Position numbers and translations under genes: made by a program
Assembly: GCA_039621445.1 (NCBI GenBank)
Contig: CP154955.1
Coordinates: 60,233,564 to 60,297,563, forward strand
Direction of reading: 5' to 3'
DNA from: Euglena gracilis
Taxonomy: Eukaryota > Euglenida > Euglenophyceae > Euglenales
DNA length: 64,000 bases
Part shown: one piece after another, positions 29,404-39,569 of the stretch
Layout: each line of letters opens with the position of its first letter
How positions within the stretch are numbered: the first letter of the stretch is position 1
Notes under the pieces: generated by a model
What the model saw: the letters and a program-made list of their open reading frames with translations, nothing else
What the model was told of the DNA's origin: nothing
Databases searched by the model: none

Positions 29404-29814
29404 TGCGTACCAGGCACGATCCCAGCTCTGTAGGAAACCTTTGGAGTCTGGATCCGTCACAATCTGACGGCTGTGATGAACACAGCCTGACGATGGTGGC
29501 AAATCCTATGGGATTTAGCGACACGTATCACACGTGCCTGCATAATCTCTTTTCCTCACAGGTTGTACTATATTCTTCACATTCTGATTATTTTGAAGTA
29601 GGAGGATAAACCTCTGAAAAGACTGAACACGACTGTGAAGGAAAATCCTTACACAGCGACTTGTCTTGTGCTCTGCCTTGGCATAGGGGAATTGAGAAAA
29701 AGGGTTTTGTTACTCCAAGGATTTTTACTCACCCAAGTAGGTGCGCACCAGGAGGAAGCGAAACAGGCTTTTCCGGGGCGAAAGGGGTCAAAGGGAAGTC
29801 CTTGGACGTACACT
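29404..29814 (+). repeat. 3' LTR (411 bp)
   Basis: Collinear with 11521-11931; about 27 substitutions by eye, mostly transitions, and no gaps. It is followed by GTATC (29815-29819), the second copy of the target duplication. Confidence 0.92.
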
Positions 29815-29819
29815 GTATC

Positions 29820-30231
29820 CCATAGTGCATCAACAACCGTTAAACACGAACACTATCTATATGTCAACAATGTGGCAGAATTTTGAGGGGACACCGTAAA
29901 ATCCTGGAACGATGACCAGAAAGGATACTGGGCAGGGGATGACTACGGTCATGACTCCTGTCACCTCCTTTCTAGTTCCCTCTGTAGTCCGCATCCCTGG
30001 GTTACGAGTGTCTTTACTCAACATTCAAACCGGTGGCCATATCAGCCACTGACTTTCTTGACACATATACGTCTCTGAATTTATGAGCGTTAAAGCAGGG
30101 ATGATCCCTTTGGTTACGTGGGGAACATCCCCCTCCCTGCGCGAAGCCGGGTGATAATCCTCGATAGAGGTTGTTCTTTGACCTACCTTATGCCTTTTGA
30201 CTGAAGAATGATCTTTTGAACTGCGACTCAT
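29820..30231 (-). pseudogene. Older chromovirus copy: gag C-terminus and protease start, degenerate
   Basis: Minus-strand sequence aligns with 17215-17640 of the younger element. SRSSKDHSSVK…PASRREGD corresponds to the second zinc-knuckle region, and 'ctgccca…ggtcat…cc' to the protease N-terminal part. Cysteines of the second knuckle are not preserved here. It is interrupted at 29815 by the younger element and resumes at 11515. Confidence 0.65.
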
Positions 30232-30884
30232 GTCGCGATGACTCTGGCTTGGGTGGGGAGGAGTCGCATAGCGACATTTTTGTGAGGGGTGGTCGGTGGA
30301 TCCGCATAGTGAACATGTGGATCGTGATCGATATTTTGATTTTTGCGAATGCGCATTTTGTGAAAAAGGAGAACTGCATGAGGCTCATCCTCTTGGGCTT
30401 CTGTTTTGCTTTCGCGCTGCGGGATTTGGACAATACACAAAAAGCACAATTTTTCCGAAAATTCTTCTGAAGAGCGCGAATTGCGCAATTCGGAATCCGC
30501 TATAGCGGTATGTGATAATCGTGACGCTTTTTTCACAGAACTGACTTGGATAGCGGGTATTCCTGCTGTGAGGTGGCTCGTATAGGCCGACTGGATTCGT
30601 CCCAGAAGCTGTGATAGTTTCAGTTTTTTGGAAACATAGGTCCACCGCTCATCGAGCGTCAAAATATGTCCTGCGAGTTCCTCGCGGTGAATTTCTTTGA
30701 TGAGTTTGGGTATAAAGTGCAGCAATACTGCGTCAAATTGTTATTTCATTTGGGTTTCGCCTAACTCGTCTACTTCGGCTGCCAAAGAAAGCCATTTTGA
30801 GCACCATAGGTCTATCGACCTCCATTTTCGGTCATGGAGGGTATATTGCCGCCATTTTTTCTCCAGGGTTATTCTGGAAACCAA
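30228..30884 (-). pseudogene. Older chromovirus copy: gag capsid C-terminus and first knuckle
   Basis: Reads SSLVSRITLEKKWRQY, WRSIDLWCSKWLSLAAEVDEL, then HREELAGHILTLDERWTYVSKKLKLSQLLG and a degenerate knuckle beginning CFLC, all collinear with 15070-15560 of the younger element. The hAT-like MITE at 30893 separates it from the rest of gag. Excising that MITE and one target copy restores the frame (SCSS followed by LVSR). Confidence 0.8.
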
Positions 30885-30892
30885 ACTGGAAC

Positions 30893-31162
30893 CAGGATTC
30901 CTTTTAAGACCCCCGGGGGGGAGGGGGTCCCCCCCACCCACTCAGGGTGGCGCGGGACCCCCGGGGGGGGGGGGTCCGGGGAACCCCCCCAAAATCGGGC
31001 CCGTTAAAGGCAATTTTCAAAAAATTTCGGCGCTTAGCGCCGATAAGGTAAACCCAGCGCCTCCGGCGCGGGACCCCCCCTGGGGGGGGGGTCCGGCCCG
31101 GACCCACCCACCCACCCCCCTCCCCGCGGGGGGAGGGGTCATGTGACTGAAAAAAAAGCCTG
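30893..31162. mobile_element. hAT-like MITE (270 bp)
   Basis: Begins CAGGATT and ends AAGCCTG (inverted CAGGCTT), flanked by the perfect 8-bp duplication ACTGGAAC (30885-30892 and 31163-31170). An 8-bp target and CAGG ends are typical of hAT transposons. The interior is dominated by C and G runs and contains a GGCGCTTAGCGCC palindrome at about 31029 and 'agcgcctccggcgc' nearby. No coding capacity. Confidence 0.8.
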
Positions 31163-31170
31163 ACTGGAAC

Positions 31171-31440
31171 ACGATGAAGCATATTGCTCAACCAAATCCT
31201 GAAAAGAAATGCGCCCGCGAATGGCCAATTGTCTGGCGCGTTCCTTTTCATCTTTTGGTAGACAATCTCTGAATTCCATTTTGATCACCTCTGGGTTTCC
31301 GTTATGGGTTGATCCTTTCAGATCCCAATAAGATTCCAATCACGGAAAAAATGTCTCCATGTTGTTGGGCCACCGTCCCATTGGGGCTTCACCTTTTTCG
31401 CGATAGCGATAATTTCTTTGATGTCTTTCTGAGACTCCAT
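31171..31440 (-). pseudogene. Older chromovirus copy: gag capsid start
   Basis: Minus strand encodes TEG…SQKDIKEIIAIAKKVKPQ, GGPTTWRHFFRDW and VIKMEFRDCLPKDEKERARQL, collinear with 14790-15020 of the younger element. One frame change occurs within DWNLIGI. Here the codon that is TAA in the younger element is Glu. It is interrupted at 31446 by a miniature LTR element; the frame continues at 33019 when that insert is ignored. Confidence 0.8.
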
Positions 31441-31445
31441 TGGCC

Positions 31446-33014
31446 TGTGGGAGGGCGGCTGGCAACAGCAAAAATTAGGAAGAGCAAAGCCTAATTCAAA
31501 GAAAAAATTGCCATTTCACTTTGTAGGTGGCAAAAAGCTGAATACCTTGTTCAAATCGTCTTGGAAGACTTTGTTTTGATGCCTTGCATTGGGTTTTACT
31601 GGTGGAAGTTCCGGCGGAAGGATTACAAAAAAGTGGTATTTTGAAGCGCTGAAGCCAGAAAATCCAAGTGAATTCCCAGAAAAGAGACATCTCAGAAAAC
31701 TCAAGGTATTCTGGCTTGCCAAGGCATGTTGTTCAAGTATCAGTGAATGTACCATCGAAGAAGGACAATCAGAAGTGAAATGCAGCTGGAGCCAGCAGCA
31801 GCAGGAGGAGGAGGAAGATCAACAACCTCCAGAACCTGCAGTAAGCTGTGGTATGTACTGCTGATGGACACCCTGCTCATGCTGCATATTGGTGATGTAA
31901 TTTGCAGCTGGGTGTTGGATGGTTGAAAAACATTTGGAACAGATTCTCTGACAGTTTTCTGCATTTTGTGCTTTTGTTTGGGTTGGGAGTCCGTTGCTGG
32001 AAAGTTCGGGCCACGTAGCCCCTTTTGCCACACCATTTTGGGTTGGGAGGAACTTTCCAAAAGCAAATTTGTGCCCAGCAGCCCCAGGACACACCAGGCA
32101 AAATGCGCATGTCATTTCCAGTCCGAAAGTTCTGTACTGCTGTAATGGAGGCAAATGCTTCAGCATTTTTGGGCCCAGCAGCCCCTTATGCCACACCACA
32201 CACTGTGCAACTCAGCTTCAATTGTCCATTTGTGTTGCAAACCCTTTGGGCAGTCAATGGTACCTTATTCGACCCGGATCAATGCACACAATTTTGGGCA
32301 GAAGAAAGTTCAACATGTCAATGTCAAAAAAAAGATTTGCAGAATCAATTGTCAGAATTTAAATGTCAATTTTGGATTTTGGAAATTGTTTGTTCCTGGC
32401 CCTGCTAATTTGTGGGTGCCGCTTCAAGGGGGCCCTGCCCTGGCATTCACCATTGGCAACCCGAGCCAGCCTGGGCTTCTGGGGGGCCGTCTGGGATAAC
32501 TTGTGGTTTTTGGGGGGAAACCACAGGTTCCTCAGATGGCGTCCCAAATGGGCCCAGGAGTGGGCAAGGGGGGTCATGGAGGATTGTGTTGTATTGGCTG
32601 GGATTGCTGGCAGCAGCTGCTTTACGCTTTAATTGGGTTTTGTTGTACAGTACACCCTCGATAGCGCCCCCCCCAAAAAAAACACCCTCAGACCAAAATC
32701 CCCAGATCAATGCCAGCCGCCTAACTTCGTAGGTTGTCGGCATTGGCCTGGGAGGGGTGTGTGGGAGGGCGGCTGGCAACAGCAAAAATTAGGATGAGCA
32801 AAGCCTAATTCAAAGAAAAAATTGCCATATCACTTTGTAGGTGGCAAAAAAGCTGAATACCTTGTTCAAATCGTCTTGGAAGACTTTGTTTTGATGCCTT
32901 GCATTGGACTTTACTGGTGGAAGTTCCGGCGGAAGGATTACAAAGAAGTGGTATTTTGAAGCGCTGAAGCCAGAAAATCCAAGTGAATTCCAGAAAAGAG
33001 ACATCTCAGAAAAC
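31446..33014 (+). mobile_element. Miniature LTR retrotransposon (TRIM/LARD-like, 1.57 kb)
   Basis: Two direct repeats of 255 bp (31446-31700 and 32760-33014) begin TGTGGGAGGGC and end TCAGAAAAC. They are flanked by the 5-bp duplication TGGCC (31441-31445 and 33015-33019). A purine-rich stretch (GGGAGGGG) precedes the right repeat, suggesting plus orientation. The internal 1.06 kb has no recognisable gag or pol. I do not see a convincing tRNA primer site after the left repeat. It interrupts the older copy's gag; ignoring it restores the gag frame. Confidence 0.8.
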
Positions 33015-33019
33015 TGGCC

Positions 33020-34476
33020 CTTCGGTGGCATTCAAGGAGGATGGGCCTGGGCGCAAAACCGCACCATGCGCGGGTACCTCGATGGTTGCACCAAGTGTAC
33101 TTTTGGGTGTATTTTGCGAATGCGCATTCAATATTCCACCTGGTGTACCATAGGTACCTTGCAAACTTGGTGAATCGAAAATGCGCGAATAGTGATGCTG
33201 ATGCATCTCAGGATCAATACCATGTGCAGGAGTGCGGCTCATACCGCGACAAAGTTCATATTCCCAAATTTTTCGATTTTTTTGAGGGTTTCGCTTGGCT
33301 TTCTCCTGAAAAACATCCCCATCATCCAAAAAAATGGTCCATTGGGACTGGTACCGCTAGGGGAGGGACCACTGCATGAGAAGAATTGTAATTTTGTGGC
33401 AATGTGCCAGTAGGCTCTGCCACAGGTGCACTATTAGCGCTTTTGAAACTGGAATCTGCGGGAAGTGTGCCTACAACACCCGTATCGGGTTTTTGGTGTA
33501 AAAAACGCAATTTGGCGTGAACTTGATCCAAATTTTCTGTAAAGTCACGAAAGTTTTTCTCCAAATCATCGAAAATTTTCACATGATCAGTGGTTGCACC
33601 AATATCTTTCTGCAAGCGCTTAATACGCCTGCGGTGTTTGGACATATCGTCCAGAAGAGGGATTTTGTCAGAAAAAGACCGGAAATCTTGCGAAATTTTT
33701 CCAAAACCACTTTCCAACTCCCGTAGTCGCAAAGTTAGAGTGTGCACCGCTTCGGAAATAGACTCCAGTTGTGGAGATGGTTTGTAAGGAGGGGTATTTT
33801 GCGGATTCCGCACGTTTTCAGCCATTGGCTGTTCCAAAAACACCGAAACTTGCGCGGATGGCGCTGAGAAAACTTTTTGCAAGTTTTTGACTTGCTGATT
33901 CACTGTTGTGACGGTCTGTATCGGACCGTCTCAAAATTTTATCCTGACTTGGTAACTTTCATCACGCATGTCTGCAGAAAATCGCTGGAATTCAAAATTA
34001 TGTGAGCAGGGTACCGCATTGCGGTTCTGCAACTCTGCAATTGCGGTTTGGATGTCAACAATATTATTCTGCCACCGTTGGTGGTAAGCATCCTGCCTGC
34101 TTGCGATATTCGCGATATGGGTGTAAAAACTTGTTATTTCAGCAGAATTTTCACCACACCTACATGATTTTCGCTCCAACTGGGAAAGTCGTTCCTCCAA
34201 TTGCTGCACATAAGTGCTGGAAGCGAAACCTTCACCAGGTTGGGTGTGCATAAGGTGAAAATTTGCTGATTCATGGCTCACTTGCATAATGCGCTGATGC
34301 GCCTCCTGGAATGCAGCAGCTAGGGTATCGAACTGCTTCAAGGTAACAAAAGCTCCCATATCAGGATTTTTGTGCTCAAAAAGTGTCGTTATTGGCTCCA
34401 GTTTTGCAAACAAATTTTGCAAACTATGTTGCATGTGCAAAAATGCCGCGTCATTGCTGGATTGCATCTCACACAA
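33020..34476 (-). pseudogene. Older chromovirus copy: gag linker and coiled coils
   Basis: Two same-frame segments (33931-34476 and 33322-33903) separated by one TGA, with coiled-coil patterns. AFQEAHQRIMQ, QQLEERLSQLERK, LRLRELESGFGKI and KHRRRIKRLQKDIG match LEQAQ- and RKRIRHLE-type segments of the younger gag in the same order. The last part is a Pro/Ser-rich linker. It is useful as an independent check on which gag stops in the younger element are mutations. Confidence 0.75.
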
Positions 34477-35263
34477 TTTTTTCGCTCGGTCTCTGAGAGT
34501 TTTGTGCGGGTGTGTCCTCCGTTGGAGGACATGCCATCATGCAGTGAACCACATCAGTGGGTTTTTTGTCAATTGTGCCTGTAGGCATCGTTGCGACATC
34601 CTGATGCAGGCAAGAACAACAAGATGCCTGACTTTGCAGCAAAAGCAGATAATCACACTGGGCGATGGGTTGCTTGATAGAGCCATACACCGATAGGCGT
34701 TGCACCTATTGCGCAGCGGGGTTATCATCTAAATCAAACACCGTTAGGTGCGGAGACTCCTGGTTGGGGAGATGCTCGCTGGAGCTTGATACCGTTAGGT
34801 GTTGCACCTTTTGGGTGTTGGAATGCTCGATAGGGCTGGGAACGGTGGGGGAATGCTCTATAGAGCTGGGGGTTGGAGGTAATTGCTCGATAGAGCTGGC
34901 CACTGTGGGGGGATGCTCGATAGAGCTGGACAACGTTAGGTGTGGCACCCATTGGGTGGGGGGTTGCTCGATAGAGCTGTGGGGGGAATGCTCGATAGAG
35001 CTGGAAAGCAGGGTGGGGGAATGATCGGTAGAGCTGAAAATTTCGGTAAGGGGATGCTCAATAGAGCTGAAAACTGGGGTGGGGGGGTGCTCAATAGAGC
35101 TGGAAACCACTGGGGTGGGGGGATGCTCAATAGAGCTGGAAACCAATGGGGTGGGGGGATGCTCAATAGAGCTGGGAGTTGCCCCATATAGGGCCACACA
35201 CCTGGGTTGGAGCATATACTCCTGCGACAAATCTTCATCAAACTTTCTCAAAGAACTAATCAA
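34469..35263 (-). pseudogene. Older chromovirus copy: gag N-terminus with expanded SSIEHPPT repeats
   Basis: ATG at 35263 opens a frame starting with ISSLRKFDEDLSQE, comparable to MSSLTNLEED of the younger gag. Then follow about a dozen copies of an 8-14-residue unit of the form SSSIEHPPT-P-x-x, ending near 34710. At DNA level the unit is about 36-39 bp ('gggatgctcaatagagctgga' type). TAG separates it from the downstream frame to 34469, which is the same frame. The younger element has no such array. Confidence 0.75.
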
Positions 35264-35534
35264 AGCTTTTGATGTTTTTTGTGCTTGACATCTGCATATT
35301 TTTATTTATTTGCAGAAAAAAGCACAAGAAATCCCAAAAGGTAAGCAAAGGAACAAACTTAGAAGGATATGGCAGCGTATACTGCCCAGAGCCTCCTGAA
35401 GCTCGTACCTGTGCTTAGAAGTTGGCTCCAAACAGCTCGTGGATGCTTTGTAGCCTATAGGCTCAGCACCACTCACTGTTTGAAGTCACCTGTTAAGATG
35501 GGGGGAAGAAGGAGGGCGTAGGAAAGAAACCGAA

Positions 35535-35544
35535 TCTGCTACCA
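35535..35544 (-). promoter_or_regulatory. Primer-binding site of the older chromovirus copy
   Basis: Minus strand TGGTAGCAGA, adjacent to the LTR end …GTACACT (minus strand, 35545 upward), exactly as at 11925-11941 of the younger element. Gag begins about 270 bases further on in minus orientation. Confidence 0.85.
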
Positions 35545-37431
35545 AGTGTACGTCCCCTGACTCTATTCAGGCATTATTATTTTTTAAGGCGCCTTAAAAA
35601 ACCTTAAAAAACCTTAAAAAACCTTAAATTTTTTTTGTCAAATGCCTTAAAAAACCTTAAAAAACCTTAAAAAACCTTAAAAAAAATCACCCCGGGGAAG
35701 ATTTTTCTCCCCGTGATGACCTTAAAAAAACCTTAAAAATTCTCCCTGGGAATTTTTTTCTTGCACCAAACAAAATAATGGCATGTCTGAAACCCCGCAT
35801 AAAGCCAGTCAATGCAGAAGCGGTTGTGAATAAACAATGTGAAAACCGGATTGTTTGCCAAGGTTTCTGGCATAGTTCGGTTGGCCTCGGTTCACCAAAA
35901 GCTGTGACACACGGCCAGAATAAGCAAAACTTGCAACCACATCTTTCTTGATTTGAATTACTTGAGACATTCTTAGAGGGGTCAACCCAAATTGCTCAAA
36001 AGTTCAATTGCAGCAAAAGTTGCATCAACAACAAAGAACTCCCAATTTGGGACAATTTACTACGCTGGAGCAGTTTCCCACACTTGCCACAGCATTTCAA
36101 GCAAAAAAATCACCCAAATTTTAGGGATGAAAATTGTTAGTTTTTAGGAGGGGGTCAAAAAATGCAGGTCAAAAAAATGGGACCAAATTTTGGAGCAGTC
36201 AAATTTTACTGACATTTTTTTCCTTGGAAAATTTTTGGATTTTCAGTGGCATTTTTTTTGCTTCCAAAGTCTCTCAAAATTGAAATTTCGAGAAATGTTG
36301 ATTTTGACAAAAAAAACTCAAAGATTTCAGGGTTAAATTTGGTAGTTTTAGGGGGGGGAAATAACGAAGGTCAAAAAAGGTGGAACAAGTTTTGGCACAG
36401 TCAAATTTTACTGACACTTTTCCTCTGTCAAATTTGTTGGATTTTCAATGGCATTTCTTTTGCTTCAAAAACCTCTCAAATTCAAAATTTTGAGAAAATA
36501 TTGATTTTTGGAAGGTGTGAAAGAATGGGGGTTTGAGGGAGTTTAATGGCCATTTTTTGAGGGAAAAGTTCTAAAGTTATTTTTTGTCATCAAAAAGTGA
36601 CGTTTTTTAAGTTTTTCCAGACTTTTTTGTTGCGTTTTTTTTTTTTTTTTAAAAAACACATATTTTTAAAAAACTTGTTTTCTTTTTTAAAAATTTATTT
36701 ATAAAAAACTTGTTTTTTTAAAAAATTTCTTAAAAAAAACGCTTTTTTAAAAAAACATTTTTTACTTCAAAAAAAACAAGCAGCCAACCTTGGTCACCTA
36801 TGGTCAAGCCCCAAAATTTCCCCATTTGAGGCCATTTTAGGCCATTTAAGGCCAACAGGCAAGCAAATCTCCTGAATAGGGTCAGAAATTTAAAGCAATT
36901 GCAATGAAAAAAAATGCCTTAAAAAACCTTAAAAAAATTTAAAATTCCTCAAAATGCCTTAAAAAACCTTAAAAAACCTTAAAAAACGCCTTAAAATTTT
37001 TTGAGAAATCTTGCCTTAAAAAAAAAGAATGCCTGACTCTATTCCTACTGCCTGTCGGCCTACTTACACCCTCCCGTGGGAACAGAACCAGGAGAGTAAC
37101 AAAAAAGAAAGTCTTTCACTTAACTATTAGTTTTTATTGCCTTTGGGCTAATGCAGAGCACAAGGCAAACCAGAGGGTTTCTTTGAAAAACTAGTTCCAC
37201 AAGTGTTCTCCTATCGGAGACTTGACCTTGAAATTGTCTTTGATTAGGCAAATGAACTCAAGAAAAAAATACCACCTGTGAAGAGAAAGGCAGATCCGAG
37301 ATAGGATAGGACATTCCTAATTCTGCAATTTGTATTGCAGAACCTGGAATGGTACTATCTGGCGTGCCAATGTACATTCTGCAGATTGCTGCTATGCACA
37401 GATTCATGGTGTTCATGCTGCCTGGTACACA
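35545..37431 (-). repeat. 5' LTR of the older chromovirus copy, split by a Mutator-like element
   Basis: The LTR is in two pieces: 37431-37045 (387 bp) and 35568-35545 (24 bp), separated by 35569-37034 and one target copy. Together they are 411 bp, the same length as the younger LTRs. They share TGTGTACCAGGC at the start, 'cttgtgctctgc' in the middle and GTACACT at the end. Divergence from the younger LTRs is high. Sequence beyond 37432 is DIRS pol, the element's insertion target. Confidence 0.85.
35569..37034. mobile_element. Mutator-like non-autonomous element (1.47 kb) with CCTTAAAAA repeats
   Basis: Flanked by a perfect 10-bp duplication GACTCTATTC (35559-35568, 37035-37044). Ends are AGGCATT…AATGCCT, followed inward on both sides by arrays of 'aaccttaaaa' in inverted relation. 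A 9-11-bp target duplication with long, repeat-rich inverted ends points to the Mutator superfamily. The interior is AT-rich and includes two direct copies, about 200 bp apart, of a segment containing 'cagtcaaattttactgac' (36196 and 36398). No transposase. A related fragment is at about 63150-63260. Confidence 0.75.
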
Positions 37432-39058
37432 AAGGTCTGCCCCCCAGGAGTCCAGCAGATTTTTTATTTCCCTGAATTGGGCTTTTATGTCTTGTGAAAT
37501 AGAAAGCTGTGAGTCCCATGGGGCTGCAGACTTTTTGACCAAAAATTTTGTTAGGGAATCTGTGAATGCCCCTAAGAAGGGTAGGGCCATGGGGTTGCAC
37601 CTGATTTGGTCCAAAATGGCAGCCAGCTGCCTTTTTTACATGTAATTCTTTTTCACTTTTTTCCCCAGCTCCTTTTTAATTGTTATCACCTTTTGGGGGG
37701 TTTTTTGCAATTATCCCCCTTGGAAATTTAACTGGAAGCCGAAAGGGTTTACAACTTGTGTGGGCTCCAGGGTTGACTTTTTGACATTTATTTTGAACCC
37801 CGAATCCATCAGGTCCCTTACGACCCTGTTCAAGTGTTTTTTTGCAAAATTTGTTTGGTGGGTGCCAACGATAAGATGTCGTCCAGGTAAATAAAAACCT
37901 GGATTCCTTTTTACTCCAGCGTTTTTTGAATGTCTTCATGACTGACATAAAAATTTGTGGCATCAGATTTAGGCCAAAACAGCCTGCCTGGAACTCCCAA
38001 GTTTGTCCCCCCACCTGATGCCTCAGAAACGGAATGTGAAAGGATGCATCTTTAAGTCGATTTTGGCTGCCCATTGGCCTTTCTCCAAAACCGGGAAAAT
38101 GTTTTGAATGTGGTCTAATTTGAAGGCCTTCACGGGAAATTTTTGGTTTATTTCCCTGCAATCGCTTATGAACCTCCATTTCGTTTGACCCCCCCCACTG
38201 GTTTTGAAATTAGGAACCAGGGAATTAGATGTTGCGTTCGCAAATCCTGAACTCTCTTTTTGGACCCAGATTTTTCGTAATCTGACAGCATTTTTTCTGC
38301 CTGGTTCAGGTCAAGGTTGGCTCTGGTTTTGGATGCGTGGACAATTTTGGGGGTGACCCATGGGGCTTGAAGGCCATCTTTGAAAAGTTGGAAGGTTGCT
38401 GGGGGGGCATTTTTCAGCCACCACTTTAGACTTTTCTGTAGCCTCTAGTGTAAGGGAGTGTCTCCCCACCATTCCTCCATAGATTTTATATACCTGATTT
38501 ATTTTCTGGGACATGGGTTGGTGTTGTGGGACATTTCATAACCCGTTGTTCTTCTGGGGTTTGTCCTTTTTCAGAATGTAATTGATGGGGGGGTGTATGC
38601 ACTCACCCTCTCTCTCTCACAGGCTCTCTGGTCCTCCACCTTGTCCTTGGTGTTGTCGGAAAACATACCGTACGGGGGCCGCTGAGGGTCCCCTCCTTGA
38701 TTTCCCCTTCCATGGACAGAAGTAAATGATCTGGGGGGCTGACCCCCTTGTCCTCCTTTGCCCCCACGGAGGCATCCTCCTGGGGCTGCTGGGGATTTTT
38801 GATATAAGGTTGGCACCTTAGCTTCTGGGGGGACATTTCTGGACCACCCCTGTTGCCCTCATGGCCCTGAAAGTTCTGGCCGCCTTGGCCCTGAAGATAC
38901 TGGCCTCCATGGCCTTGCACTTTTTTGGCCTCCATGGCCGTGCAAATGAAAATGATGGCCACCCTGGCCATGATCTCTCCTCCCTGGGGCTGAGCTTGAT
39001 GTTGGTCTCCAGCTCCAGTTGAAATTCTGGTGGGGCTGCTGTGCCCCCCCCCTTCCCC
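37432..39058 (-). pseudogene. Degenerate DIRS copy (minus): RT, upstream Gag-like region
   Basis: Minus-strand frames match the intact DIRS element at 46600-48240 piece by piece: IRCNPMALPFLGAFTDSL; FLRHQVGGQTWEFQAGCFGLNLMPQIFMSVMKTF; a YLDD codon string in another frame near 37880; and upstream KDKVEDQRACERE and GGCLRGGKGGQGGQPP. It carries many frame changes. Cut on one side by the older chromovirus (37431) and on the other by the LTR element at 39059; continues at 45406. Confidence 0.85.
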
Positions 39059-39569
39059 TGTAAAGGGGTCCTAACCCAAAAGGTGGCCAAAATTTGCCTG
39101 AGTGGGGCCGAAAATCACTGAAATACCACTTTTTGGTTTTCAGTCGAATTTAACCTAGGGAAAAGATTATTACGGTTCGGCTTGAAAGCCTGAACTAAAT
39201 TCTTGACCTTGCTGGGCCGATTCCTTGAAATTTTCAAGACCGGCTGACCAATTTTCCACGGTAGGATTTGCCATTTTTCCCTAATTAACCTAAGAAAGTC
39301 CCCACTCGAACCCACCAATTTCAAACCAATCTCACACACAGGGTTCTTATTCCACCCAATGCACTGGTACAAAACTACAAAAAAAATCAATTGATTGTGC
39401 ATGCAGGAACAAGGATTTGAAGAAAAAATGGATTTCAATGGTCAGGGGAAAAAGCCCAAAGACAAAAAGAAAAACATTGAAAAGCTTGGCTTCGAAGCCC
39501 GGCGGCCGCCTCAAGAAAAAGCTGAGGCCGAAGGATCCGCAAAAACAGCGAACCAAGAAAGGGTTTTCA
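39059..39569 (+). repeat. 5' LTR of the 6.3-kb element
   Basis: Direct copy of 44879-45405; TG…CA ends. A short frame of basic composition (KSPKTKRKTLKSLASKP) crosses its end into the internal region and may be incidental. Confidence 0.85.

Larger units (their letters stand above)
11521..29814 (+). mobile_element. 18.3-kb chromovirus (Ty3/gypsy LTR retrotransposon) with accessory ORFs
   Basis: Two 411-bp LTRs (11521-11931 and 29404-29814) are flanked by the 5-bp target duplication GTATC (11516-11520 and 29815-29819). A tRNA primer site directly follows the 5' LTR and a purine-rich tract precedes the 3' LTR. Internal order is gag, protease, methyltransferase-like domain, RT, RNase H, integrase, chromodomain, then about 5 kb of ORFs of unknown function. 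By eye the LTRs differ at about 27 positions with no gaps, so the insertion is not recent. Two TIR elements (15717 and 20755) are nested inside. Several stops and frameshifts make it non-functional as sequenced. It lies within an older copy of the same family in opposite orientation. Confidence 0.92.

Noticed and set aside
34706-35263. CRISPR-like array, from regular repeats at 34.7-35.2 kb
   Set aside because: Units are contiguous coding repeats without unique spacers, in a eukaryotic retroelement.
36600-36790. Scaffold or matrix attachment region, from poly-A/T runs
   Set aside because: The A/T runs are the interior of the Mutator-like element and need no separate explanation.
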